Origin: DATBSK01 sp964501785
GTDB lineage: Bacteria > Actinomycetota > Acidimicrobiia > IMCC26256 > PALSA-555
NCBI GenBank assembly: GCA_964501785.1
Contig: CAZCUD010000012.1
Span: forward strand, 1-64,000
Direction: 5' to 3'
Length of the DNA: 64,000 nt
Part shown: positions 33,965 to 46,076 of the stretch, piece after piece
Numbering within the stretch: the first letter of the stretch is position 1
Layout of the letters: each line of letters begins with the position of its first letter
The notes under the pieces: model-generated
Told to the model about the DNA's origin: nothing
What the model saw: the letters and a program-made list of their open reading frames with translations, nothing else
Databases searched by the model: none
Translations under genes and position numbers: made by a program

Positions 33965-35158
33965 TCAGGCGATCGCTTCGGCGGCCTTGCGCAGCTGCTC
34001 GGCGTGGTCGGTCGCCTCCCAGCTGAAGGTCGGCTCGGGCCGACCGAAGTGGCCGTACGCGGCGGTCTTCTGGAAGATCGGACGGCGCAGCTGGAGCCGC
34101 TCGATGATCGCGGCCGGTCGCAGGTCGAAGATCTCCTGCACCAGGTCGGGCAGCTTTGCCGGATCGATCTGCGACGTCCCGAACGTCTCGACCATCACCG
34201 ACACGGGCCGCGCGACCCCGATGGCGTACGCGACCTGCACCTCGCAACGCTCGGCGACCCCGGCCGCGACCATGTTCTTGGCCACGTGGCGCACCGCGTA
34301 CGCGGCCGAACGGTCGACCTTCGTGGGGTCCTTCCCGCTGAAGGCGCCGCCGCCGTGGCGGGCCATGCCGCCGTAGGTGTCGACGATGATCTTGCGCCCG
34401 GTGAGACCGCAGTCGGCGTGGGGACCGCCGAGCTCGAAGCTGCCCGTGGGGTTGCACAACAGCTCGAAGTCGTCGTTCGCGAACTGCTCGGGCACGAGCG
34501 GCGCGACGACGTGCTCGGCGAGGTCCGGCCGGAGTCGGTCGAGGATGTCGATGCCGGGCGCGGTCTGGGTCGAGATCAGCACGGTGCCGAGGCGGGCCGG
34601 CTTGCCGTCCCGGTACTCGATCGTCACCTGGGTCTTGCCGTCCGGGCGCAGATAGTCGAGGGTGCCGTCCTTGCGCACCGCGGCCAGCCGCTCCGCGAGT
34701 CGGTGCGCGAGCCAGATCGGCATCGGCAGCAGGTCGTCGGTCTCGTTGCAGGCGTACCCGAACATCATCCCCTGGTCACCGGCGCCGATCTCGTCGTACG
34801 AGTCGCCGGTGCCCGCCCGCTGCTCGGCGGCCTTGTCGACCCCCATCGCGATGTCGGGCGACTGCTCGTCGATCGACGTCATGACGCTGCACGTCTTGCC
34901 GTCGAAGCCGAATGCCGCGTCGTTGTACCCGATCCCGTTCACCGTGTCGCGCACGACGCGTGCGTAGTCGATGTGCGCCTTCGTGGAGATCTCCCCGGCG
35001 ACGATCACGACGCCGGTCGTCGCCATCGACTCGCATGCGACCCGCGACTCGGGGTCCTGTTCGAAGATCGCGTCGAGGACCGCGTCGCTGATCTGGTCGC
35101 ACATCTTGTCGGGGTGCCCCTCGGTCACCGACTCCGAGGTGAAGGTGAAGTCGTTCAC
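33965..35158 (-). CDS. metK: S-adenosylmethionine synthetase
   Basis: It makes SAM from methionine and ATP. The 397-residue protein has SVTEGHPDKMCDQISDAVLD near the N-terminus, GAGDQGMMFGY (125-135) and the P-loop-like GGGAFSGKDPTKVDRS (269-284). ATG 35158 overlaps the coaBC stop (ATGA); with so little room there is no SAM riboswitch upstream. rpoZ-coaBC-metK-priA is a conserved actinobacterial order. Confidence 0.97.
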   Translation of the reverse strand: MNDFTFTSESVTEGHPDKMCDQISDAVLDAIFEQDPESRVACESMATTGVVIVAGEISTKAHIDYARVVRDTVNGIGYNDAAFGFDGKTCSVMTSIDEQSPDIAMGVDKAAEQRAGTGDSYDEIGAGDQGMMFGYACNETDDLLPMPIWLAHRLAERLAAVRKDGTLDYLRPDGKTQVTIEYRDGKPARLGTVLISTQTAPGIDILDRLRPDLAEHVVAPLVPEQFANDDFELLCNPTGSFELGGPHADCGLTGRKIIVDTYGGMARHGGGAFSGKDPTKVDRSAAYAVRHVAKNMVAAGVAERCEVQVAYAIGVARPVSVMVETFGTSQIDPAKLPDLVQEIFDLRPAAIIERLQLRRPIFQKTAAYGHFGRPEPTFSWEATDHAEQLRKAAEAIA

Positions 35159-36390
35159 GGCGCTCCTGTTCCCAGCTCGAGTGCTCCACGGACCCGATCG
35201 AGGATCAGGTCGGCGAGCGCGATCTTCGTGGACAGCGGTGGTTCCTCGACGAGGCCGGTCGAGTCCAGCAGGACGATCCGGTTGGTGTCGACCTCGAACC
35301 CGGCGTCGGGTGCGGACACGTCGTTCGCCACCATCAGGTCGACCCGCTTGGCGGCGAGCTTCGCCGCCGCGTTGCCGCGGAGCTCCTCGGTCTCGGCCGC
35401 GAAGCCGACGAGGAGCTGGTGGCTCTTGCGCTCACCCAGCGCACCGAGGATGTCGGGCGTGGGCTCGAGCACGATCTCGGGGACGCCGTCGCGCTTCTTG
35501 AGCTTGTGCGTCGCCGCCACCTTCGGGCGGAAGTCCGCGACCGCGGCGGCCATGACGACGACGTCGCAGTCGGCGAACCGATCGAGGACCGCGTCGTGCA
35601 TGTCCTCGGCCGACTCGACGGCGACGCGCTCGACGTGGGGATCCGACTCCAGCTTCGCGGTCGTCACCAGGGTCACCGCTGCACCGCGACGGGCCGCCGC
35701 GTCCGCGAGCGCGTGTCCCATCTTCCCGGACGACCGGTTGCCGAGGAAGCGAACGGGGTCGATCGCCTCGCGGGTCCCGCCCGCGGTGATCAGCACGCGC
35801 ACGCCGGCGAGGTCGTGGTCGCGCGCCAGCACCGTGGCGGCAGCCGCGACGATGTCCGACGCCTCGGCGAGTCGCCCGGCGCCGACGTCGCCGCCCGCGA
35901 GGCGCCCCTCCCCCGGCTCGACGACGTGCACGCCGCGCGTCCGGAGGGTCGCGAGGTTCGCCTGCACGGACGGGTGCTCCCACATCTCGGTGTGCATCGC
36001 CGGCGCGACGAGCACTGGCGCCCGCGTCGCGAGGAGGGTCGCGGTGAGAAGGTCGTCGGAGATCCCGCTCGCGTACTTGCCGAGCAGCTTCGCGGTGGCC
36101 GGTGCGACGACCACCAGGTCGGCGCCCTGTCCGAGGCGGGTGTGCGGGATCGGGTGCTCGTCGGCGCCCTGGGCGAAGAGCGAGGTCCGGGCGGGCTCGG
36201 AGGCCAGCGCCGAGAAGGTGAGCGCACCGACGAAGCGGAGCGCGTCCTCGGTCAGGACGGGTGCGACGTGCGCGCCGGCGTCGACCATCCGCCTGCAGAC
36301 CTCGACGGCCTTGTAGGCGGCGATGCCGCCGGACACGCCGAGCACGACGCGGCGACCCCGCAGGGCTCGGAGATCGGGGGTGATGGCCAT
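35155..36390 (-). CDS. coaBC: phosphopantothenoylcysteine decarboxylase/synthetase
   Basis: A two-step coenzyme A enzyme of 411 residues. The CoaC flavoprotein half (1-185) has VLGVSGGIAAYKAVEV, catalytic His83 in PHTRLGQGADLVVVAPAT and PAMHTEMWE (130-138; usually PAMNxxMW). The CoaB half (about 195-411) has LITAGGTREAIDPVRFLGN, SSGKMGHALA and the lysine-rich AAVADFRPKVAATHKLKK. It is 30 bases after rpoZ. Confidence 0.95.
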   Translation of the reverse strand: MAITPDLRALRGRRVVLGVSGGIAAYKAVEVCRRMVDAGAHVAPVLTEDALRFVGALTFSALASEPARTSLFAQGADEHPIPHTRLGQGADLVVVAPATAKLLGKYASGISDDLLTATLLATRAPVLVAPAMHTEMWEHPSVQANLATLRTRGVHVVEPGEGRLAGGDVGAGRLAEASDIVAAAATVLARDHDLAGVRVLITAGGTREAIDPVRFLGNRSSGKMGHALADAAARRGAAVTLVTTAKLESDPHVERVAVESAEDMHDAVLDRFADCDVVVMAAAVADFRPKVAATHKLKKRDGVPEIVLEPTPDILGALGERKSHQLLVGFAAETEELRGNAAAKLAAKRVDLMVANDVSAPDAGFEVDTNRIVLLDSTGLVEEPPLSTKIALADLILDRVRGALELGTGAP

Positions 36391-36420
36391 GGCGGACGCG
36401 GCGCGCCGGGCGCGACCCCG

Positions 36421-36726
36421 CTACTCGACGACGGGCTCGCCGGCGCCTTCCTCGACGAGGAGCTCCTCGTCGGGCTCCTCGGGGAGCGGCTGCGCCTCGA
36501 TCTTGGCGGCCTCGATCTCCTCGAGGGCGATCGTCAGGGGCTTGCGAGACACCGACGTGACCTGCGGCGGGACGATCTTGCCGAGGCCCTCGCCGAGCTG
36601 GTTGTAGTAGTCGTTGATCTCACGGGCCCGCAGCGCCGCGAGCGTCACGAGCGTGAACTTCGAGTCGACGCGATCGAGCAGGTGCTCCATGCGCGGGTCC
36701 ATGAGCGAAGCGCGGCGTTCGGCCAT
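36421..36726 (-). CDS. rpoZ: RNA polymerase omega subunit
   Basis: A 101-residue protein with MEHLLDRVDSKFTLVTLAAL and RAREINDYY, the conserved omega core that wraps the beta-prime C-terminus, and a Glu-rich tail (LPEEPDEELLVEEGAGEP). It lies between gmk and coaBC as is usual. A 112-base gap separates it from gmk and holds no gene; GGGGAG lies upstream of the ATG. Confidence 0.93.
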   Translation of the reverse strand: MAERRASLMDPRMEHLLDRVDSKFTLVTLAALRAREINDYYNQLGEGLGKIVPPQVTSVSRKPLTIALEEIEAAKIEAQPLPEEPDEELLVEEGAGEPVVE

Positions 36727-36838
36727 TGCGAGGGGTGCTCCCCAGAGGTGAGGGCGAGTGGAGCCACCAGCGTACCCGCCCTGGCCGACCCGGCGCCGAT
36801 CATGCCCCCGAAGCCGAGCCGGGCCCTCGGGACGCCGG

Positions 36839-37390
36839 TCAGCCCGCGTCGAGCATGGCGACGAGCTCGTCCACGACCCGCTCGACGTCGTCGTTGACGA
36901 GCACGGCGTCGAACGCGGGCTCCTCGGCCTCCTCAGCGGTGGCCGCGGCGAGCCGGCGCTCGAGGTCGGCCGGGTCGGCGTGGGGGTCGCGGGCCCGGAG
37001 CCGCTCTCGCTGGACGTCGCGCGAGGGCGGCTTCACGAAGACGAGGGTCGCGACGGGGAGCGCGCGCTTGATGGCGAGCGCTCCCTGCACGTCGACCTCG
37101 ATCAGGACGTCGTCGCCGGCGGCGAGGTGCGCTTCGACCGGCGCTCGAGGCGTGCCCTTGAGGTCGCCGTAGACGTCGAACCACTCGAGGAAGCCACCCT
37201 CGTCGCGGAGCCGACAGAACTCGTCGTGATCGAGGAACCGGTAGTCGACGCCGTCGACCTCGTCCGGCCGCGGCGGGCGATCGGTCGCCGACACCGACCA
37301 CCACAGGTCGGGACGGCGGTCGCGCAGGCGCCGCACGATGGTCGACTTCCCGACGCCCGACGGACCCGCCAGGACGAGGACGACGCTCAG
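36839..37390 (-). CDS. gmk: guanylate kinase, probable CTG start
   Basis: It phosphorylates GMP to GDP. From the proposed CTG the 183-residue protein begins SVVLVLAGPSGVGKSTIVRR, with the P-loop GPSGVGKST at residues 9-17, then VSATDRPPRPDEVDGVDY (GMP site) and IEVDVQGALAIKRALP. No ATG, GTG or TTG precedes the P-loop in frame; the first, GTG 37336, falls just after it and would destroy the enzyme. CTG 37390 overlaps the mihF stop as CTGA, exactly like the ATGA/GTGA junctions elsewhere in this operon. Confidence 0.9.
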   Translation of the reverse strand: MSVVLVLAGPSGVGKSTIVRRLRDRRPDLWWSVSATDRPPRPDEVDGVDYRFLDHDEFCRLRDEGGFLEWFDVYGDLKGTPRAPVEAHLAAGDDVLIEVDVQGALAIKRALPVATLVFVKPPSRDVQRERLRARDPHADPADLERRLAAATAEEAEEPAFDAVLVNDDVERVVDELVAMLDAG

Positions 37391-37719
37391 CGGTCCGCGG
37401 GGGTCGTGCCGAAGTGCTCGAGCAGCCGGCGCCTCTGGTTCGGCCCGAGGCCGCGCAGGCGGCGGCTCTCGCTGATGTCGAGGTCACGCATCAGTCGACG
37501 GGCCTTCACCTTGCCGGTGTTGGGCATCGACTCGAGCATGCTGACCACCTTGAGCTTGCCGAGCACCTCGTCGGCCTCGGCCCGGTCGAAGAGCTCCGAG
37601 AGCGACAGCGACGACGCCTTGAGCTCTTCCTTCACCTGGGCTCGGACCTTCCGTGCCGCAGCGGCCTTCTCGAGCGCCGCGCGACGCTGATCCGGCGTGA
37701 GGGCGGGCGGGAGCGGCAT
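37387..37719 (-). CDS. mihF: mycobacterial-type integration host factor (mIHF)
   Basis: A 110-residue nucleoid protein of the actinobacterial mIHF family, unrelated to E. coli IHF. It has the helix-two-turn-helix GKLKVVSMLESMPNTGKV and RRLRGLGPNQRRRLLEHFG, DNA-binding elements of the family. It helps compact DNA and supports phage L5 integration in mycobacteria. It is the usual neighbour of gmk, pyrF and carB. ATG 37719 lies 65 bases downstream of pyrF. Confidence 0.92.
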   Translation of the reverse strand: MPLPPALTPDQRRAALEKAAAARKVRAQVKEELKASSLSLSELFDRAEADEVLGKLKVVSMLESMPNTGKVKARRLMRDLDISESRRLRGLGPNQRRRLLEHFGTTPADR

Positions 37720-37784
37720 GAGCGCGTCAGCATAGCGACGGCCCTCGTCGGCAACACCGGGCCCGCCCGGCCGCCGCCTGCGAC

Positions 37785-38474
37785 TCAGGTGGTCACGGCG
37801 ATCGCGGCGTCCACCTCGGTCGCGACCTCGGAAGCGGCACGCTCGGGATCGTCGGCCGCGGTGACCGTGCGCCCGACGACCAGCCAGGTCGCACCGGCCA
37901 CGATCGCGTCCCGCGGGGTCGCGACCCGGGCCTGGTCGTCGGCGCTCGTGCCGGCCCGCCGGACGCCGGGCACCATCGAGCGAAGCCCGGCGTCACGCGC
38001 GGCAGCGACCTCCGCCGTCGCGCAGACGACGCCGTCGCATCCGGCGTCGACGCAGGTGCGCAGCCGCGCGTCGAAGGCCGAGACGTCGGGGTCGCTCGTG
38101 AGGACCGTGACCCCGAGCGCGACCGGTGCCGGGTGGCCGGCGTCGCGCGCGCCTTCGCGGAAGGCATCGACGCCGGCGCGCAGCATGTCGACGCCGCCCG
38201 CGGCGTGGAAGTTCAAGAACTCGACGCCTCGTCGGCCGTGGACCCGGGCGGCTCGAGCGACGGTGTTGGGGATGTCGTGCAGCTTCAGGTCGGCGAAGAT
38301 GCGCAGGCCCTCGGCGTGGAGCGCGTCGAACGCCGCTGGTCCGGCCTCCGCGTAGAGCTCGAAGCCGACCTTCACCGTCGGGAACCACGGTGCGAGTCGC
38401 CGCGCGAGCGCGAGCGCGTCGTCGAGCCCACCGACGTCGAGCGCCAGCACGAGTCGGTCGTTGGCTTCGGTCAT
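37785..38474 (-). CDS. pyrF: orotidine-5'-phosphate decarboxylase
   Basis: It makes UMP from OMP. The 229-residue TIM barrel has the catalytic charged set in FADLKLHDIPNTV (Asp62, Lys64, Asp67). VPGVRRAGTSADDQARVATP forms the phosphate region. This is the short bacterial form, not the longer Mycobacterium-type PyrF. ATG 38474 overlaps the pyrD stop (ATGA); last pyr gene of the operon. Confidence 0.94.
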   Translation of the reverse strand: MTEANDRLVLALDVGGLDDALALARRLAPWFPTVKVGFELYAEAGPAAFDALHAEGLRIFADLKLHDIPNTVARAARVHGRRGVEFLNFHAAGGVDMLRAGVDAFREGARDAGHPAPVALGVTVLTSDPDVSAFDARLRTCVDAGCDGVVCATAEVAAARDAGLRSMVPGVRRAGTSADDQARVATPRDAIVAGATWLVVGRTVTAADDPERAASEVATEVDAAIAVTT

Positions 38475-39433
38475 TGCCCCGGCTCCTCTGGTCGATCGTG
38501 CGCGCGCATCGCGCCGGTGAGCGAGCTGACCGCTCGTACGTCCCGTCGCGAGCACCACTCGGTGAGCTCGTCGAGGATCCGCAACGTCGCCCGTGGCTCG
38601 GCGAACGTGGCGGTGCCCACCCCGACCGCGGAAGCACCCGCGAGCAGCATCTCCACCGCGTCGAGCCCGCTCGAGACGCCGCCGGTACCGACGATCGGCA
38701 GCGCGGGGTGGGCGCTGTGCACGTCGTGCACGGCTCGCAGCGCGATCGGCTTGATCGCGGGCCCCGAGAGCCCGCCGCCCGGGCTGCCCAGGACCGGTCG
38801 GCGCGCCTCGGGATCGACCAGCAGCGCTCGCACCGTGTTGATCACGGTGACCGCAGCGGCCCCCGCGTCGGCGGCCACCCCTGCGATCTCGGCGATGTCG
38901 GGGGTGGCGGTGAGCTTGGCGAGCAGCGGCACCCCGAGCTCGACGGAGCCGACCGCCTCGACGACCGCCTTCGTGTCCCCCGCATGGGTGGCGAACATCG
39001 CGCCGCCCGCGGCGGTGTTGGGACACGAGAGGTTGACCTCGACCGCGACGATGCGATCGACCCCGGCGCGGAGCAGCTCGGCTCCCTTCCGGTAGTCGTC
39101 CACCTGGTGTCCCCAGAGCGACGCGATCACCCGGGCACCCCTCGCGTGCAGCGGCGGGAGGTCCTCGGCAACCCAGTGCGCCACGCCGCGACCCTGGAGT
39201 CCGACCGCGTTCACCATGCCGGCGTCGGTCGGGTGCAGTCGGGGCGGCGGGTTGCCACCCCAGGCGAAGGGAGCCTGGGACTTCGCGGTAACGGCACCCA
39301 ACCGGGAGGGGTCACACAGGCGGGCGACCTCGTCGCTGTGCCCGAACGTGCCCGACGCGGCGACGACGGGGCTCGGGAGCTCGAGCGGACCGAGACGGAC
39401 CGTGGTGTCGACGGCGCCGCCGGCGGTCGCCAC
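38471..39433 (-). CDS. pyrD: dihydroorotate dehydrogenase, class 1 (1B-like)
   Basis: It oxidises dihydroorotate to orotate with FMN. The 320-residue protein has PVVAASGTFG, KSQAPFAWGGNPPPRL, the active-site loop VNLSCPNTAAGG (Cys137 as the class 1 catalytic base) and GTGGVSSGLDAVEMLLAGAS. Cysteine and a soluble N-terminus mark class 1, and loop features resemble class 1B, which normally works with the FeS/FAD subunit PyrK. No pyrK is present: carB abuts pyrD directly. GTG 39433 is chosen; a CTG 9 bases upstream overlapping the carB stop is possible. Confidence 0.92.
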   Translation of the reverse strand: MATAGGAVDTTVRLGPLELPSPVVAASGTFGHSDEVARLCDPSRLGAVTAKSQAPFAWGGNPPPRLHPTDAGMVNAVGLQGRGVAHWVAEDLPPLHARGARVIASLWGHQVDDYRKGAELLRAGVDRIVAVEVNLSCPNTAAGGAMFATHAGDTKAVVEAVGSVELGVPLLAKLTATPDIAEIAGVAADAGAAAVTVINTVRALLVDPEARRPVLGSPGGGLSGPAIKPIALRAVHDVHSAHPALPIVGTGGVSSGLDAVEMLLAGASAVGVGTATFAEPRATLRILDELTEWCSRRDVRAVSSLTGAMRAHDRPEEPGQ

Positions 39434-39438
39434 GCCCG

Positions 39439-42752
<3,314 letters not shown>

Positions 42753-42753
<1 letters not shown>

Positions 42754-43874
42754 TAGCGCACCCCTCCCCGACTGTCGGCAATGAGGTCGGTGAACTCGGT
42801 GAAGAGGTAGGACGCGTCGTGCGGGCCCGGGCCCGCCTCGGGGTGGTGCTGGACCCCGAACGCCCGGGCGTCTCGCAGGCGGAAGCCCTCGACGACGCCG
42901 TCGTTGAGGTTGACGTGGGTGAGCTCGGCCCCCTCGAGCCCGTCGATCTCGATCGCGTAGTTGTGGTTCTGGCTCGTGATCTCGACCCGCCCGGTCTCGA
43001 CGTGGCGCACCGGGTGGTTCGCTCCGTGGTGCCCGAAGAGGAGCTTGCGCTTGCGCGCTCCGACCGCCATCCCGAGGATCTGGTGACCGAGGCAGATGCC
43101 GAACACGGGGACCTCACCCACCAGCGCGCGCACGTTGGCCGTCGCGTCCGCCACCGCCTCCGGATCGCCGGGACCGTTCGAGAGGAACACGCCGTGCGGC
43201 GCGCGCGCGAGCACGTCGGCCGCGGGCGTCGATGCCGGGACCACCTCGACCCGGCACCCCGCATCGACCAGGTGGCGCAGGATCGTTCGCTTGATCCCGT
43301 AGTCGTACGCGACGACGCGGTGGGGTGCGTCGGCGTCACCCAGCACGTAGGGCTCGGCCACGGTGACCTCGGCCACCATGTCGATGCCGTCGGTGCTCGG
43401 GCTGCTGGTGGCCGCGGCGAGCACCGCCGCCTCGTCGAGGCCGAAGGCGCCGGGCAGCGCACCGTGCTGTCGCAGGTGCCGGGTGAGGCGTCGGGTGTCG
43501 ATCCCCGCGATGCCCGGGACCCCGTGGTCGACGAGGAAGCTGTCGAGATCACGCGTCGAGCGCCAGCTGCTCGGTCGACGGGCTAGGTCGCGCACCACGA
43601 TCCCCCGGCAGAACGGACGACGGCTCTCGTCGTCGTCGCCGTTGACGCCGTAGTTGCCGATGTGCGGATAGGTGAACGTGATGATCTGCCCGGCGTACGA
43701 CGGATCGGTGATGATCTCCTGGTAGCCGGCGAGCGCCGTGTTGAAGACGACTTCGCCGCTCGCGACTCCGGCGCGTGGCTGCGCGCCGATCGCGACGCCC
43801 TCGAAGAGGGTGCCGTCGGCGAGCGCGAGGACCGCGGCGCCGCGCATCGGATCGGGTCGCGCGTCCGCGCTCAT
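42753..43874 (-). CDS. carA: carbamoyl-phosphate synthase small subunit
   Basis: The 373-residue glutaminase subunit feeds ammonia to CarB. It has an N-terminal interface domain (GVASGEVVFNTALAGYQEI) and a class I amidotransferase domain with the nucleophile in VFGICLGHQILGMA and the His/Glu pair in FGVQHHPEAGPGP. ATG 43874 is chosen over ATG 43886 because it overlaps the pyrC stop (ATGA). Confidence 0.96.
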
Positions 43875-45160
43875 CGGGTCGCGCATCCGTCGACGACGAC
43901 CGGCTCGCCCCGCAGGATCGTGTGCCGGACCCGGCCGCGCACCTCACGTCCGGCGTAGGGCGTGTTGCGGGCCCGGCTGGCGAGCGCGTCGGGCTCCACC
44001 GTCCAGCTGGCGGCCGGGTCGAACACGCACAGGTTGGCGCTCGCACCTGGCGCGATCGGTCCGCCGTGGTCGACGAGCCCTGCGATGGCCGCCGGCCCCC
44101 ACGAGAGGCGGGCCAACGCCGTGGGCAGATCGAGCACACCAGGCTCGACGAGCTCGGTGAGCGTGAGCGCCAGGGCGGTCTCGAGCCCGAGCATCCCCGG
44201 GGGCGCCTCCTCGAACGGCCGCTCCTTGGCCGCGGTCGGGTGCGGCGCGTGGTCGGTCGCGATCGCGTCGATGGTGCTGTCGGCGAGCCCCGCCTTCACG
44301 GCCGCGACGTCGCTCTCGCTGCGCAGCGGCGGATGGACCTTGAAGGCCGGGTCGAACGTCGCGCAGGCCTCGTCGGTGAGCGTGAAGTGGTGGGGTGCGG
44401 CCTCGGCCGTGACCGGGAGGCCGCGCGCCTTCGCGGCGCGCACCTGCTCGATCGCGCCCGCGCTCGAGAGGTGCAGGAAGTGGACCCGCGTGCCGGTGAG
44501 CGCGGCCAGGATGCAGTCGCGCGCCACGATCGTGTCCTCGGCCGCCGCGGGCCGACCCGGGATCCCGAGCCGGCTCGACCAGTCGCCCTCGTGCATCGCG
44601 CCGCCGGCGGCGAGGCTGGAGTCCTCGGCGTGCTGGGCCACGACCGCGCCGGGCAGCGAGCCGGCGTACTCGAGCGCGGCGCGCATCACCCCGGCGGAGT
44701 CGACGCACGCTCCGTCGTCGGTGAAGATCCGCACGCCGAGGGCGTGCATCTCCCCCATGGGGGCGAGCTCGACTCCCTCGCGGCCCTTCGTGATCGCGCC
44801 CGCGACGTGCACGTCGCAGGTCGAGCGCGCGCCCTTGGCGAGCACCGCGCCGACCACCGCGGGATCGTCCTGGGGCGGGGTCGTGTTCGGCATCGCGACG
44901 ACGGCCGTGAACCCTCCGAGCGCGGCGGCCCGGGCGCCGGTCTCGACCGTCTCGGCCTCCTCCATCCCGGGCTCGCGAAGGTGGACGTGCAGGTCGACGA
45001 GCCCGGGCGCGATCACGCACCCGCTCGCGTCGAGCACCCGGTCGCCGCGCAGGCCGTCACCCACCTCGGTGACCCGGCCCCCCTCGATCAGGACCTCTGC
45101 GGCGCGCTCGCCCGTCTCGTCGACGACGCGGCCGCCCCGCAGGACGATGGACTCAGGCAA
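43871..45160 (-). CDS. pyrC: dihydroorotase
   Basis: It cyclises carbamoyl aspartate. The 429-residue amidohydrolase has the metal motif DLHVHLREPG (56-65), the later metal ligand in AEAAPHHFTLTDEA and the catalytic ATDHAPHP. These are features of class I dihydroorotases. Translation appears to start at TTG 45160, overlapping the pyrB stop by 8 bases; no ATG or GTG gives a better N-terminus. Confidence 0.94.
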   Translation of the reverse strand: MPESIVLRGGRVVDETGERAAEVLIEGGRVTEVGDGLRGDRVLDASGCVIAPGLVDLHVHLREPGMEEAETVETGARAAALGGFTAVVAMPNTTPPQDDPAVVGAVLAKGARSTCDVHVAGAITKGREGVELAPMGEMHALGVRIFTDDGACVDSAGVMRAALEYAGSLPGAVVAQHAEDSSLAAGGAMHEGDWSSRLGIPGRPAAAEDTIVARDCILAALTGTRVHFLHLSSAGAIEQVRAAKARGLPVTAEAAPHHFTLTDEACATFDPAFKVHPPLRSESDVAAVKAGLADSTIDAIATDHAPHPTAAKERPFEEAPPGMLGLETALALTLTELVEPGVLDLPTALARLSWGPAAIAGLVDHGGPIAPGASANLCVFDPAASWTVEPDALASRARNTPYAGREVRGRVRHTILRGEPVVVDGCATR

Positions 45161-46076
45161 CCGGTGCCCCCGATCCGAGCAGCGAGTAGAGGACGGCCAT
45201 GCGCACCGCGACGCCGTTGGCGACCTGTTCGGTGATCACCGATCGGGGTGCCTCCGCGACCTCGGGGGCGATCTCGACCCCTCGGTTCATCGGGCCCGCG
45301 TGCATGACGAGCACGTCGTCGCCCAGGCGCGCGGCCCGCTCGACCGTGAGGCCGAAGCGGGTCGTGTACTCGCGCAGCGACGGGAACAGCGTCGCGTCCT
45401 GGCGCTCGTGCTGGATGCGCAGCAGGTAGACGACGTCGACCTCGGTCAGCACCGCGTCGAAGTCGCACGACACTGCGGCGGGCCAGCCGTCGAGCGACTC
45501 GGGCAGCATCGTGGGTGGGCCGACCAGGGTCACCTTGGCACCGAGCGCGCCGAACGCCTTCGTCGTGCTGCGCGCGACCCGGGAGTGGCGGACGTCGCCG
45601 ACGATGGCCACGTGCGCGCCGTCGAGCGACGGGCCGCGGTGCCGGCGGAGGGTCAGCGCGTCGAGGAGCGCCTGGGTGGGGTGCTCGTGGCGACCGTCGC
45701 CGGCGTTGACCACCGACGCGTCGACCCAGCTCGCGACCCGGTGCGGCGCGCCCGCCGACGCATGGCGCACCACCATCGCGTCGACGCCCATCGCCTCGAT
45801 CGTCTGCACCGTGTCGCGCAGGCTCTCGCCCTTCTGCACCGACGAGCTCGAGATCGAGAACGCCATGGTGTCGGCGGAGAGCCGCTTGGCCGCGGTCTCG
45901 AACGACAGGCGAGTGCGCGTCGAGTCCTCGTAGAAGACGGACGCGACGGTCTTGCCCCGCAGCGCCGGGACCTTGGGGATCTCGCGCTGGGTGACCTCGA
46001 CGAAGGATTCGGCGAGGTCGCACAGCTCGCCGACGCCGTCTCGGCCGAGATCGTCGATCGACAGGAGATGCTTCAC
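45153..46076 (-). CDS. pyrB: aspartate carbamoyltransferase catalytic subunit
   Basis: It makes carbamoyl aspartate. The 307-residue protein has the carbamoyl-phosphate motif DSTRTRLSFE (51-60), VVNAGDGRHEHPTQALLD and HAGPMNRGVEI. It lacks the HCLP motif of ornithine transcarbamylases. GTG 46076 overlaps the pyrR stop (GTGA). No pyrI regulatory chain is present. Confidence 0.96.
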   Translation of the reverse strand: MKHLLSIDDLGRDGVGELCDLAESFVEVTQREIPKVPALRGKTVASVFYEDSTRTRLSFETAAKRLSADTMAFSISSSSVQKGESLRDTVQTIEAMGVDAMVVRHASAGAPHRVASWVDASVVNAGDGRHEHPTQALLDALTLRRHRGPSLDGAHVAIVGDVRHSRVARSTTKAFGALGAKVTLVGPPTMLPESLDGWPAAVSCDFDAVLTEVDVVYLLRIQHERQDATLFPSLREYTTRFGLTVERAARLGDDVLVMHAGPMNRGVEIAPEVAEAPRSVITEQVANGVAVRMAVLYSLLGSGAPVA

